A stretch of 64,000 nucleotides of DNA from Patescibacteria group bacterium (lineage in GTDB: Bacteria; Patescibacteriota; Microgenomatia; UBA1406; GWC2-37-13). Each line of letters starts with the position of its first letter. Within the stretch, counting starts at the first letter, position 1. The position numbers were made by a program, and so were the translations under genes. The stretch is from the NCBI GenBank assembly GCA_026004455.1, contig BPJE01000002.1, forward strand, positions 131,207 to 195,206, given 5' to 3'. The notes below the pieces were generated by a model. The model did not search any database. It was not told the DNA's origin and was given only the letters and a program-made list of their open reading frames with translations. Of the stretch, positions 27,052-37,092 are shown piece after piece.

Positions 27052-28473
27052 ATGAGTGAAAAAAATAATTTTATTTATCAATACTTAATTATATTATTTT
27101 TTTTATTTTTCACTTTAATTTTTAATCCAAATAATAAAATATTTTTTTTACATTCAATTATTTTTTGTTTTGTATTATTTATTTTGAATAGACATAAAAT
27201 TGCACCTGCTTTATTTATTTCATTCTTTATTACTTCATATTTACCTATCGGAAAAAAATTTATTTATCAAATATTAGATTTAAGTTATTTTTCATATCTT
27301 AAAGAAGAATATCCTTTAGGTCTTGTTGAAGAAATATCCCTAAATATAAGCGATATTTTTTTTATTTTTATTTTATTTCACTTAGCAAGAGATGTGTTTA
27401 TAAAAAAAATTAATATTTTTAAATTATTTAATAAAGCATTATTATTTCTTAGCGTTTTTATAATAATGTCAATAATTTCATCTATTATTAAATCGCCAAA
27501 CTTTTTATTTTCACTATATAAATTATCTTTTTTTATAAAAATTTTAGTTATCTATTTTTATTTAAAAGTAAATTCCAAAAGTTTATCTAAAAGAAATTTT
27601 ATTGACCTAATTATTATAATCGCTTTTTTTCAATCTTATCTAGCTATTTTGCAATTTTTTAATAACGCTCCTTTTGGAAAATCAATTGAAAGTATTCATA
27701 ATATTGAAATATTTGGAAAAGTAGTTGATGAATTTTATTTTTATTATCGACCTACTGGTACATTTCAACACGCAAATTTTTTAGGTGGATTTTTATTAAT
27801 TGCAATTTCATTAATAATTTATAATATTTTTTACCTTAAAACAAGAAATTTTTTTACATTAATTACATTAATTATCTCATTAATAACTCTATTAATCACA
27901 TTAAGCAGGTCATCTTTTTATTCTCTAATACTTTTTTTGTTTTTGATTATAATAAGTGAAAGAAAAAGAATAAGTTCTTTAGTTATAAAATTAAAAAAAA
28001 TAAATAAAATCTTAATTTGTATAATTTTATTTTTCATCACTATTGTTTTTTCAGTCCCTTTGTTTAGATTGTTAAATATCTTTGCTGCTTTTTCGTCCTC
28101 AGGCGGATTTTATACAAGATTTAATCAAGCTATAGAAACTTTTAAATTAATTTTATTAAATCCTATTTTTGGTGTAGGTCCAGGATTTTCTGTTGTTGAA
28201 GCAATAAAAATCAATCCTAACGGGATTTTTTCTTCTTTTCCATCATCAGTTCACAACTTTTATTTACTAACTGCTGTTGAAAATGGATTAATCGCATTTT
28301 TCTTTTTCTTTTTATTTTTATTTTTTCTATTAAAAGATTTATTATTAAAAGAAAAAATTATAAGTTTTGTTTTAATTTCTGCTATTTTTTATGGTCTTTT
28401 TCAACCAACAATAATAATCTCAGAATTATTTTTTCTTTATGCTATAATTAAAAAAAATGAAAAATATTTTTAA
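27052..28473 (+). CDS. O-antigen ligase/polymerase family membrane protein
   Basis: Multi-TM; RPTGTFQHANFLGGFLLIAISLIIY; GVGPGFSVVEA...SSVHNFYLLTAVENGLIAF. Confidence 0.88.
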   Translation: MSEKNNFIYQYLIILFFLFFTLIFNPNNKIFFLHSIIFCFVLFILNRHKIAPALFISFFITSYLPIGKKFIYQILDLSYFSYLKEEYPLGLVEEISLNISDIFFIFILFHLARDVFIKKINIFKLFNKALLFLSVFIIMSIISSIIKSPNFLFSLYKLSFFIKILVIYFYLKVNSKSLSKRNFIDLIIIIAFFQSYLAILQFFNNAPFGKSIESIHNIEIFGKVVDEFYFYYRPTGTFQHANFLGGFLLIAISLIIYNIFYLKTRNFFTLITLIISLITLLITLSRSSFYSLILFLFLIIISERKRISSLVIKLKKINKILICIILFFITIVFSVPLFRLLNIFAAFSSSGGFYTRFNQAIETFKLILLNPIFGVGPGFSVVEAIKINPNGIFSSFPSSVHNFYLLTAVENGLIAFFFFFLFLFFLLKDLLLKEKIISFVLISAIFYGLFQPTIIISELFFLYAIIKKNEKYF

Positions 28474-29281
28474 ATTAAAATTTAAAAAAATAACTTTTTT
28501 AGATTTGTTTATTTTTCTAGCATTATTATCTTTATTTATTTTTCTATTCATAAGATTATTTAGAAAATCAGAATTCTTAGATATTGTTTTAAAAATATAT
28601 CAAGATGAATGGTTTATTGAAAAATTAAAACCAGGAATTAAAGAAAAAAATATAATGGGACAAACAATGGCAGAACTTATAAATATAAAAACTTATCCAA
28701 CTTCAGATCAAAAAAAGTGGGCTCATCTTCGAATAAAATTAAAAGCTGTTTATACTCCCGGTGACAATTCTTACACTTATAAAAATAAAAAAATTCTTAT
28801 TGGAAATAATCTTGAATTTTATATGAATAATCTTTTAATAGATGGCACAGTTTTGAAAATAAACGATAAAAAAAATAAAAACCAATTTAAAATTTACGCT
28901 AAAGGACAAATAATTGATATCAATCCTGCATTTCCTAATACTGAAGGAGTATCAGAATATTTAGCAAATTCAATTAAAGAACACGAAATAATGAAAGACT
29001 CTCTTGGTTCACCTGTTATTGAAATCAAAAAAAAAGAGGTCTTTGACGCAAAAATGGTTACAGTAGATCAATATGGAAACACGAAAATATCTGTAAATCC
29101 TTTAAGAAAAGATGTTTACCTTGATTTAATAATTTATGCTGACAAAATAGGTCAATATTATTATCTTTTTGGTGATGAAAACTTTCCAATAATCATTGGT
29201 AATGGAATTCCTTTTACTACTAAAAACAATTGGGTTTTTTTTACTATTACTAATATAGAAAAAATTGAGAATAATAAATGA
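28457..29281 (+). CDS. hypothetical membrane-anchored protein (DUF4330-like)
   Basis: N-terminal TM then soluble domain; position in polysaccharide operon. Confidence 0.45.
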   Translation: MKNIFKLKFKKITFLDLFIFLALLSLFIFLFIRLFRKSEFLDIVLKIYQDEWFIEKLKPGIKEKNIMGQTMAELINIKTYPTSDQKKWAHLRIKLKAVYTPGDNSYTYKNKKILIGNNLEFYMNNLLIDGTVLKINDKKNKNQFKIYAKGQIIDINPAFPNTEGVSEYLANSIKEHEIMKDSLGSPVIEIKKKEVFDAKMVTVDQYGNTKISVNPLRKDVYLDLIIYADKIGQYYYLFGDENFPIIIGNGIPFTTKNNWVFFTITNIEKIENNK

Positions 29282-30429
29282 AGGAAAAAGTTGTATTAAT
29301 ACCCTTACATTTGACACTAAATTATCCTTGTGATTATATTGATCAAACAGCAAAAATTTTATCTAAAAAAAATCTTGTTATTCTTTATGATTTTAATAAT
29401 CTAGTTTCTTGGAAAAAAATAATTAATTTAAAAAAACATTTTTTAATAATTAAAAAAAATCTTAAATTGATAAAAAATAAAAATAAAGGTATTGTATATT
29501 TTCAATCACCCGCTTTATTGCCATTTCAAAAAAATTCAATTATAAGCTCAGTTAATAAGTTATTAGGTTTTATTTTTATTTCTTTTTTATTATTTATTTT
29601 TAAAAAAAAATTAATTATCTGGCAGTTTTTTCCTCTAGCAACATCAAGATTAATTAAATTAATTTTTAATCAAAAATACATTTATGACTGTGTTGATTAT
29701 TTAGATATAGAAATTCATGGACAAAAAGTAATTAATGAAGAAAAAAAACTAATTAAATTAGCTGATTATATTGCTTTTAATTCCAAACCACTATACAAAA
29801 AAAAATTACTAGAAAATAAAATATTGAAAAATAAAAAAACAATTATTACTGTATGTGGTACTAATTATCCACTATTTAATCTAAAACCTGAGTTAAATAA
29901 AAACAATATCGCAATCATTTATGGTGTTTTAGATTATAGACTAAATACATTATTAATTTTAAAAACAATTAAAAAACTCTTTGACTGGCATTTTTACATT
30001 TTAGGGCCAATTCAAAAACAAGGGAGAGAGGCTATCTCAAATAATTTTTCTAAAATAATTCAACAAGAAAATGTGAAGTATTTTGGGCACATACCGAAAA
30101 ACAATCTTAAAGAATACTTAAAAAAAGCCAAAGTCGGACTTGTGCCATATAATACAAAATTTAACTTTGTTAAATATTCTAATCCAATGAAGGTTTACGA
30201 ATATCTTGCCGCTGGTATTCCCGTTGTTTCAACTAAAATATTATCCTTAGAAAAATATCCAAAAGATATTATTTTTACAACAAATAATGTTAATGACTTT
30301 ATTAATGCTATAAAAAGATTAACTAATGATTGGAATATCGAAAAAATAAAAAAAGCAAAAAAAATCGCTAAAAATAATAGTTGGGAAAATAAAATAAAAA
30401 TTATTCTTAAAAATATTAATATTAACTAA
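29278..30429 (+). CDS. glycosyltransferase (GT4/TuaH-like)
   Basis: YDCVDYLDIEIHG; VKYFGHIPKNNLKEYLKKAKVGLVPYNTKFNFVKYSNPMKVYEYLAAGIPVVST. Confidence 0.88.
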   Translation: MKEKVVLIPLHLTLNYPCDYIDQTAKILSKKNLVILYDFNNLVSWKKIINLKKHFLIIKKNLKLIKNKNKGIVYFQSPALLPFQKNSIISSVNKLLGFIFISFLLFIFKKKLIIWQFFPLATSRLIKLIFNQKYIYDCVDYLDIEIHGQKVINEEKKLIKLADYIAFNSKPLYKKKLLENKILKNKKTIITVCGTNYPLFNLKPELNKNNIAIIYGVLDYRLNTLLILKTIKKLFDWHFYILGPIQKQGREAISNNFSKIIQQENVKYFGHIPKNNLKEYLKKAKVGLVPYNTKFNFVKYSNPMKVYEYLAAGIPVVSTKILSLEKYPKDIIFTTNNVNDFINAIKRLTNDWNIEKIKKAKKIAKNNSWENKIKIILKNININ

Positions 30430-30430
30430 A

Positions 30431-30886
30431 ATGAAAATCGGAATTATTTCTTCACCAGGAGGACATATATTTCAGCTTATTCAAATAATGCCAATTTTAA
30501 AAAAATTCGATAGATTTTGGATAACAAAAAATGAAATAGATACTAAATATTATCTAAAAAAAGAAAAAATTTATTATGCCTTTTTCCCAGAATCAAGAAA
30601 TTTTATAAATCTAATTAAGAATACTTTTTTAGCTTTTAAAATATTAAAAAAAGAAAAACCAAAAATATTAATTAGTAGCGGTGCTGGAATTGCCATACCA
30701 TTTTTTATTGTTGGTAAAATATTTTTTAAAACTAAGTTAGTATTCATAGAACCTTATGACTTCGTGGCATATCCATCATTAACAGGTAAAATTTTGTATA
30801 ATTTAGTTGATCTCTTTATAATTCAAAATAAAATTCAAAAAAAATGGTACAAGAAAGCAATATTATTAGAAAATCTAATATTTTGA
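30431..30886 (+). CDS. Alg14/PssD-like glycosyltransferase subunit
   Basis: MKIGIISSPGGHIFQLIQIMP; PKILISSGAGIAIPFFIVGKIFFKTKLVFIE. Confidence 0.85.
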   Translation: MKIGIISSPGGHIFQLIQIMPILKKFDRFWITKNEIDTKYYLKKEKIYYAFFPESRNFINLIKNTFLAFKILKKEKPKILISSGAGIAIPFFIVGKIFFKTKLVFIEPYDFVAYPSLTGKILYNLVDLFIIQNKIQKKWYKKAILLENLIF

Positions 30887-31329
30887 TCACTTTTGGTTTA
30901 ACTAATTTTAAATTCAATAGATTAATAGACAGTCTAAAAAAATTAAATATCTTTGAAAAAGAAAATAAACTATCACCAGAAGTATTTATTTATTTTATAA
31001 AAAATTCAAAAAAAATTATATCTCACGCTGGTCCGGGCACAATATATTTAATAACAAAAAATGCAAAATATATGCCATTAATTATTCCAAGAATGGCTAA
31101 ATTTAAAGAACACGTAGATGATCATCAAGTCTTTTTTGCCAAATTTTTAAGAAAAAAATTGCCTAAAAAATTAAAAAAATATATTGTTATAAAAGAAAAC
31201 ATAGATAAAGACTTAATAAATTATTTGAAAGAAAAACCAAAAAAAAATATTTTAAAAAAATATTTATTTAATAAATCCAAAAATTCTAAATCTAAAATAA
31301 TTTTTAATCAATTAATTAAAAATCTTTAA
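30844..31329 (+). CDS. Alg13/PssE-like glycosyltransferase subunit
   Basis: ILITFGLTNFKFNRLIDSL; KKIISHAGPGTIYLITKNAKYMPLIIPR...EHVDDHQVFFAKFL. Confidence 0.82.
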   Translation: MVQESNIIRKSNILITFGLTNFKFNRLIDSLKKLNIFEKENKLSPEVFIYFIKNSKKIISHAGPGTIYLITKNAKYMPLIIPRMAKFKEHVDDHQVFFAKFLRKKLPKKLKKYIVIKENIDKDLINYLKEKPKKNILKKYLFNKSKNSKSKIIFNQLIKNL

Positions 31330-31330
31330 T

Positions 31331-32461
31331 ATGAATCTTTTATTTCTAGCTAATGTAAACACTGCTGGAGAATGGTTGGCTCAACAAAATTTAATTGAAT
31401 ATTTAAATAAAGAAAATAAAAAGTTTAAATTTTATTTAATCAGCGAAGAACCTATTAATAAAAAAATTGTTAATAATAATTTATTCGAAAAAATAATTTA
31501 TATAAAACAAATAAAAACAAATAAACCGTTTAAAGAATATAAAAAAATCTTTAATTTTATATTTGAGTCTTATAAATCAATTAAAAAAATTGACAGAAAT
31601 TACAAAATTAACAAAGTAATTATTTCACATTACCTTTTTGCTATTCCCTATTTATTTTATTCAAAAAAAAATAACTATATTTTTTGGTTTCATGGAATAA
31701 AAAATAATTATTTTATTTTTAAAGATACCACTAATCACTACTTAATATTTTTAAAAATATTAGAAAACCTTTCTTTGTTTTTAGCAAAAAAAATAATAAT
31801 ACCCACAAATTATAGTTATAATCTTATTAAAAAACTTTGCTTTCTCTTTTTTAAAATTAATAAATCAAAAACTATTATTTTAAACAATCTAATAAATAAA
31901 TTATTCTTAAAAAAACAAAAAAATATTAGAAAAAAAAAACTCATTCTATATTCAGGAAGACTAGTTTTTAAAAAAGGAGTTGAAAATTTAATTTTAGCCT
32001 TTAAAAAAGCTTCAATTATTTATAAAAATTGGAATCTTTTAATAATCTATCCTAAAACTAAAAACGAAGATGAAGATAAAATATTAAAAAAATACAAAAA
32101 ATGTAAAAACATTATATTTAAGAAAGATTTATCAATAAATATTATTAGAAAATATTATCAACAAGCAAAATTAGCTATTCTTCCTTCATATTTGGAAAAT
32201 GACTCTCTTTTTTTAAAAGAAGCAATTTTTATGAATCTACCAATTTTTTCTACTAAAACAGGCAGCGCCTTAGAACTTTTAAATAATAAATTTTTCTTAA
32301 ATGATAACAAACCTTTTACCATAGAAAAAAAAATAACTTCTTTTATAAATAATCAAGATTATTATAATAATGAATTTGTTAAAATTATTAATAATTTTAA
32401 ATCTAATTATAAAACAAAAGAAATAATTAATAAATTTATTCAAATAATTTATGAAAATTAA
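31331..32461 (+). CDS. family 4 glycosyltransferase
   Basis: LILYSGRLVFKKGVENLILAFKKASIIYKNWNLLII; ILPSYLENDSLFLKEAIFMNLPIFSTKTG. Confidence 0.85.
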   Translation: MNLLFLANVNTAGEWLAQQNLIEYLNKENKKFKFYLISEEPINKKIVNNNLFEKIIYIKQIKTNKPFKEYKKIFNFIFESYKSIKKIDRNYKINKVIISHYLFAIPYLFYSKKNNYIFWFHGIKNNYFIFKDTTNHYLIFLKILENLSLFLAKKIIIPTNYSYNLIKKLCFLFFKINKSKTIILNNLINKLFLKKQKNIRKKKLILYSGRLVFKKGVENLILAFKKASIIYKNWNLLIIYPKTKNEDEDKILKKYKKCKNIIFKKDLSINIIRKYYQQAKLAILPSYLENDSLFLKEAIFMNLPIFSTKTGSALELLNNKFFLNDNKPFTIEKKITSFINNQDYYNNEFVKIINNFKSNYKTKEIINKFIQIIYEN

Positions 32462-32768
32462 AAATATTAATGATGATTTTAAACAATTAGAAAATCAAAT
32501 AGAAGAAGGCCTCGTCACTGCTCATGAATATAAAAACCCAAATATTTTTTTACCTTATAATCCTTTATTTCAGATAATAAAAAAAATTTATCTAAAAATT
32601 TTAAGTATGTATACAAAATATCAAATTGTTTTTAATAAAAATTTATTTTACTCAACTTACAAAACATATCAATATATTTTACAATTAAAATCTGAATTAA
32701 AAAAACAAAAAGAAGAAATCGCTTTATTAAAAAAACAAATAAAAAATCTTATAAAATCAAATAAATGA
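32451..32768 (+). CDS. hypothetical coiled-coil protein
   Basis: 105 aa in operon; C-term LKSELKKQKEEIALLKKQIKNLIK. Confidence 0.5.
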   Translation: MKIKNINDDFKQLENQIEEGLVTAHEYKNPNIFLPYNPLFQIIKKIYLKILSMYTKYQIVFNKNLFYSTYKTYQYILQLKSELKKQKEEIALLKKQIKNLIKSNK

Positions 32769-33943
32769 AAAAAATCGCTATTGTTACTTATCATTATTTT
32801 AAAACAAAAACAAGAGGAGGAGAAATCTATACTAAAAAATTGACTAATATTTTAAAAGATAAATACCAAACTACAATTTTAACAACTAGATCAGCTGATC
32901 ACACAACTTGGAAGAATAAACTTAAAGAATATGAAGTAGATAATAAAAATAAAATCATTAGATTTAAGATAGATTTTGAAGTCAAACCTAGAAACAGAAT
33001 TGAGAAAACAATTAATATTTTAAATAATAAATTAAGAGCATTCAAAGATGAATTAAATTATTTAAAAACGATTGGTCCTTATTCTTCTAGTCTTTTTAAT
33101 TTTTTATCAAAAAACAAAGAAAATTTTGATATTTTTATTTTTATTGGCTATGCCAATCCCATAACCTATTTTGGTCTCCCGTTGGTAAAAGAAAAATCAA
33201 TCCTTATTCCTCTTACCCATAAAGAACCAATTTTATATCTAAGTATTTTTGATGAATTATTTAAACAACCTAAAATTATTGGTTTTTCTAGTGTTGGAGA
33301 AAAAGAGATTATCAAAAAAAGATTTAAAAAACTACCAAAACTTGTTCAAATTGGAATATATCCAGAAGAATTTAAATCAAAAATTAATTTTCAATTCATT
33401 AAAAATAGATATAATCTCTTTAATCCTTATGTATTATTCATAGGAAGAACAGAACCTTATAAAGGCATATATGATCTAATTGACTTTTTTCTTAAATTTA
33501 AATCTGCTGAAAAAAATGATATAGATTTAGTAATTATTGGCGAAAAATTATTTCCTATTAAAACAAATAAGAATATTAAATTCTTAGGAATATTGTCAGA
33601 AGAAGAAAAAACTATACTGATTAAAAATTCCCTATTTTTAGTTAATCCTTCGTGGTATGAATCATTATCATTAACAGTTCTTGAGGCTTGGCAACAAAAA
33701 AAACCCGTTTTAGTTTATGGTTTAAATCATGTATTAAAAAGACAAATAGAATTGTCAAAAGGCGGTCTATTTTATGAAAATTATAATGATTTTGTCTTAA
33801 AAATGAATGATTTAATAAAGTATAAGAAAAAAAAGCAAAAACTTGGAGAAAATGGATTTAGATTTTACTTAAATAATTACAAAAAAGAAATCGTAAAAGA
33901 AAAACTTATAAATATTATTGAAAATTTTAATAATTTTAAATAA
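32765..33943 (+). CDS. family 4 glycosyltransferase
   Basis: TRGGEIYTKKLTNILKD; YVLFIGRTEPYKGIYDLIDFFLKF; NPSWYESLSLTVLEAWQQKKPVLVYG. Confidence 0.9.
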   Translation: MKKIAIVTYHYFKTKTRGGEIYTKKLTNILKDKYQTTILTTRSADHTTWKNKLKEYEVDNKNKIIRFKIDFEVKPRNRIEKTINILNNKLRAFKDELNYLKTIGPYSSSLFNFLSKNKENFDIFIFIGYANPITYFGLPLVKEKSILIPLTHKEPILYLSIFDELFKQPKIIGFSSVGEKEIIKKRFKKLPKLVQIGIYPEEFKSKINFQFIKNRYNLFNPYVLFIGRTEPYKGIYDLIDFFLKFKSAEKNDIDLVIIGEKLFPIKTNKNIKFLGILSEEEKTILIKNSLFLVNPSWYESLSLTVLEAWQQKKPVLVYGLNHVLKRQIELSKGGLFYENYNDFVLKMNDLIKYKKKKQKLGENGFRFYLNNYKKEIVKEKLINIIENFNNFK

Positions 33944-34604
33944 CATATCTTTCCTTAATTAATAAAATTGAACCGCCTTTAGCAATAGAATTAATTTGAG
34001 AATGATAAAAATTAACTAATTTTTCTTTAATATATAAATTTTCTTCAACATCTAATGTTTGAGAAAAATTTATTTTTTTAAAGTTATAAATCATATAAGG
34101 CCACTCTAAATAGTAGATTATATTTTTTCTTTTAATTTTTTTTTCTAAATTTTTTCTTATAAAAATATGATCTATATTACCTAAACCGTATGGTAAAAAA
34201 ATACAGTAATCAACATTTTCCCCAATTATTTTTTCAATTTCTTTATTTATTTTTTCTTGTAATAATGTATCTTTTAAATATATATCAGTTTTTTTTCTTT
34301 GAAATATAAATTCTTTAAACCCTAAATGATAAAATTTAATTTTTAAAAAATTACATACATTTATATCCTCTCTAATTCTCTGTTGATAAAGATCTTTAAA
34401 ATTCTTAAAACCAGTTTTCTTAAGAAAATTTAAGCCTTCTTTATTAGTTAAATAATCGTTATAACCCGTAAAAACAGTAATTAAATTTACATCACTTAAC
34501 TTTCTTAATGTATATATTAAAGCTCCACAAGAAAAAATTGCATCATCTAAATGAGGAGAAATTAGGTATAATTTTTTATTTAATAATTGATTTAATAAAT
34601 TCAT
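33936..34604 (-). CDS. PIG-L/LmbE-family deacetylase
   Basis: LYLISPHLDDAIFSCGALIYTLRK...VFTGY; DHIFIRKNL. Confidence 0.88.
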   Translation of the reverse strand: MNLLNQLLNKKLYLISPHLDDAIFSCGALIYTLRKLSDVNLITVFTGYNDYLTNKEGLNFLKKTGFKNFKDLYQQRIREDINVCNFLKIKFYHLGFKEFIFQRKKTDIYLKDTLLQEKINKEIEKIIGENVDYCIFLPYGLGNIDHIFIRKNLEKKIKRKNIIYYLEWPYMIYNFKKINFSQTLDVEENLYIKEKLVNFYHSQINSIAKGGSILLIKERYVI

Positions 34605-35649
34605 GAAAGTTTTTATTTTAAAAAAAATTTATAAAAAATTACAATGTCCTTGGTGTTATTCAAATTTTAGATTAATTGATAATAAAAACTATTATTTTTT
34701 AAAATGTCAATGTGATGTTTTTCCAATTATTGAAAATCAAATCTTGTATCTCAAAAAAGATAAAGTAAAAAAGAAACTCTTTAAAAAATTAGAAAATAAC
34801 AGTTCTTTTTTACATTACTTTGCATTTTCTTTAATATCTAAAATTTTATTTAGATTTAGTTTTCTAATTAATTTTATAAAAAAATTCTCTTTTATAAAAC
34901 TAATTTATTTTTTTAAAACCTTGGGATATAACAAATTATACGCAAAATATTTAATTGAAAGAAAAAAAATCCCTTCTTATTTCATATCTTTAATCTTAAA
35001 TCAATTAATAAAAAATAAAAAAAATAATTTAATTCTTGATTTTGGTGGCGGTTTTGGCCATATTGCAAAAAAATTTCCTAAAAAACCATTAAAAATTATC
35101 ATTGATAAAGATTTTTTAAGCTTATATTTTAATCTAAATAGAAAAAATAAAAATTTTTTTTATATTTGTTACGAATTTAAAAAAAATATACCGATTAAAA
35201 ATAAAAGCATTGATAATTTTGTATTCTCTGATGGCTTCTGTAATATTAAAAATCAATTTTTATTTTTAAAAGAAATTAAAAGAATAATAAAAAATAATAG
35301 TCCTGGTTATATATCTCAAATTTTATCTAAAAAAGTAAAAACATTTAAGGAATATAATCTATCAAATCCCAAAACAATAGAAAAATACCTAAAAAAATTA
35401 AAATTTAATAATTTTAAAATCATTCCTTCTTCAATAATTTGGCATAATTTAAAAAATAAACAAATTTTAAATTTAAATAAAAATTTTGTTTTGAAAAATA
35501 AAAGAATTTATAATATTATTATTTTTCCTAATAAAATAAAAAATTTAAAAATAGATTTAGTATTTAATTTATACAAAAAAACAAAAATTAATTTTTATCA
35601 AGATAATGATTTATTATCAGATTTAAAAAGTGATTATAAATATGAGTAA
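34603..35649 (+). CDS. SAM-dependent methyltransferase with N-terminal Trm112-like zinc ribbon
   Basis: LQCPWCYSNFRLIDNKNYYFLKCQCDVFPIIENQILYL; LILDFGGGFGHIAKKFP. Confidence 0.8.
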   Translation: MKVFILKKIYKKLQCPWCYSNFRLIDNKNYYFLKCQCDVFPIIENQILYLKKDKVKKKLFKKLENNSSFLHYFAFSLISKILFRFSFLINFIKKFSFIKLIYFFKTLGYNKLYAKYLIERKKIPSYFISLILNQLIKNKKNNLILDFGGGFGHIAKKFPKKPLKIIIDKDFLSLYFNLNRKNKNFFYICYEFKKNIPIKNKSIDNFVFSDGFCNIKNQFLFLKEIKRIIKNNSPGYISQILSKKVKTFKEYNLSNPKTIEKYLKKLKFNNFKIIPSSIIWHNLKNKQILNLNKNFVLKNKRIYNIIIFPNKIKNLKIDLVFNLYKKTKINFYQDNDLLSDLKSDYKYE

Positions 35650-36412
35650 AAAATTAAAACTTTATTTTCAATTACTTGAAGTTTTAACAATAAGAGAATT
35701 AAAATCTAGATATAGAGCCTCAATTTTGGGTCCTTTATGGATAATTATCCAACCTTTATTGACAACCTTATTTTTAGCTGTAGTTTTTGAAAAAATTGTA
35801 AAAATTAAAATAAATAATATTCCTTATTTTTTATTTTTATATTCAGGAATAATGGTATGGAATTTTTTTGAGCAAAGCATAAATTTAGCAAAAGAATCTT
35901 TAGTTTGGAATCGAGATCTTATCACAAAATCAAAATTTAATAAAGAAGTTCTACCAATCTCTTATGTTTTATCTAAAATAATCGATTATCTTGTTAATTT
36001 TTTGGTATTTTTAATACTATTAATTATCTATCATTTTAAAATCAAATTACTATTCTTTATTACAATTTTTAATTTATTTCCTCTTTTTTTAACAGTAACT
36101 TCTGTAAGTCTTATTTTTTCAGCTTTAAACGCTATTTTTAGAGATTTTGGTAGAATTATTGAATTCATTTTGCTTTTAGGTTTTTATGCTACTCCAATTA
36201 TCTATTCTGAAAATATGATCCCAGAAAAAATAAAAATATTTATTCAAATCAATCCACTTTCTTATATTATAAATTTTAATAGACAGGTTTTTTTTGAAAA
36301 TAAAGTTGATTATTATAATTTATTTTTACCTGCAATTTTTGGAGTTATTTTTTTTATTATCTCATGGCTAATTTTCAAAAAATTAGAAAAAAAAATTGTT
36401 GATTTAATATGA
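35630..36412 (+). CDS. polysaccharide ABC transporter permease (Wzm-like)
   Basis: LEVLTIRELKSRYRASILGPLWIIIQPLLTTLFLAVVFEKI; ABC-2 type topology. Confidence 0.93.
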   Translation: MIINMSKKLKLYFQLLEVLTIRELKSRYRASILGPLWIIIQPLLTTLFLAVVFEKIVKIKINNIPYFLFLYSGIMVWNFFEQSINLAKESLVWNRDLITKSKFNKEVLPISYVLSKIIDYLVNFLVFLILLIIYHFKIKLLFFITIFNLFPLFLTVTSVSLIFSALNAIFRDFGRIIEFILLLGFYATPIIYSENMIPEKIKIFIQINPLSYIINFNRQVFFENKVDYYNLFLPAIFGVIFFIISWLIFKKLEKKIVDLI

Positions 36413-37092
36413 AAAACAATCAACCGGCAGTAATAATAGATAAAATCACTAAAGAATACTATCTAGAAAAACCAAAAACTCTTAAAACATGGTTTAAAAA
36501 TATATTTTCTCCTTTTAAAAAATACCCTGTTTTTAAAGATTTTTCTTTAAAGATCAATAAAGGCGAAGCAGTAATAATAACTGGCCCAAATGGTTCAGGC
36601 AAAACAACACTGTTAAAGTTGATCGCTGGCATTACCTTCCCAGATAAAGGAAAAATACAAACTTTCGGCAAAGTTGTTCCATTAATTGAACTTGGCGCAG
36701 GATTTAATTATGAGTTAACAGGCTTAGAAAATATCTGGATAAATGGAACGATATTGGGAATTGAAAAAGAAAAATTAGTCAAATTAATTCCTAAAATCAT
36801 TGATTTTTCTGAACTTAATGATTTTATTAATATACCTCTCAAGCGTTACTCAACTGGAATGATTACAAGATTGGCTTTTTCAATAGCAGTATATTCTGAG
36901 GCTGATATATTTCTTCTTGATGAAGTTTTTGCAGTAGGAGATGAAAAATTTCAAAGGAAATCAATTAATTATATTAACAAGTTCTTAGAAAGAAAAAAAA
37001 CTTTAATTCTAAGTACAAATATTAATATTAAAAAATTTATTACTTATTTTAAAAAAATAAACAAAAATATTATTTCAGTTGAATTAAATTAA
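36409..37092 (+). CDS. polysaccharide ABC transporter ATP-binding protein (Wzt-like)
   Basis: ITGPNGSGKTTLLKLIAGI; RYSTGMITRLAFSIAVYSEADIFLLDEVFAVGD. Confidence 0.94.
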   Translation: MKNNQPAVIIDKITKEYYLEKPKTLKTWFKNIFSPFKKYPVFKDFSLKINKGEAVIITGPNGSGKTTLLKLIAGITFPDKGKIQTFGKVVPLIELGAGFNYELTGLENIWINGTILGIEKEKLVKLIPKIIDFSELNDFINIPLKRYSTGMITRLAFSIAVYSEADIFLLDEVFAVGDEKFQRKSINYINKFLERKKTLILSTNINIKKFITYFKKINKNIISVELN

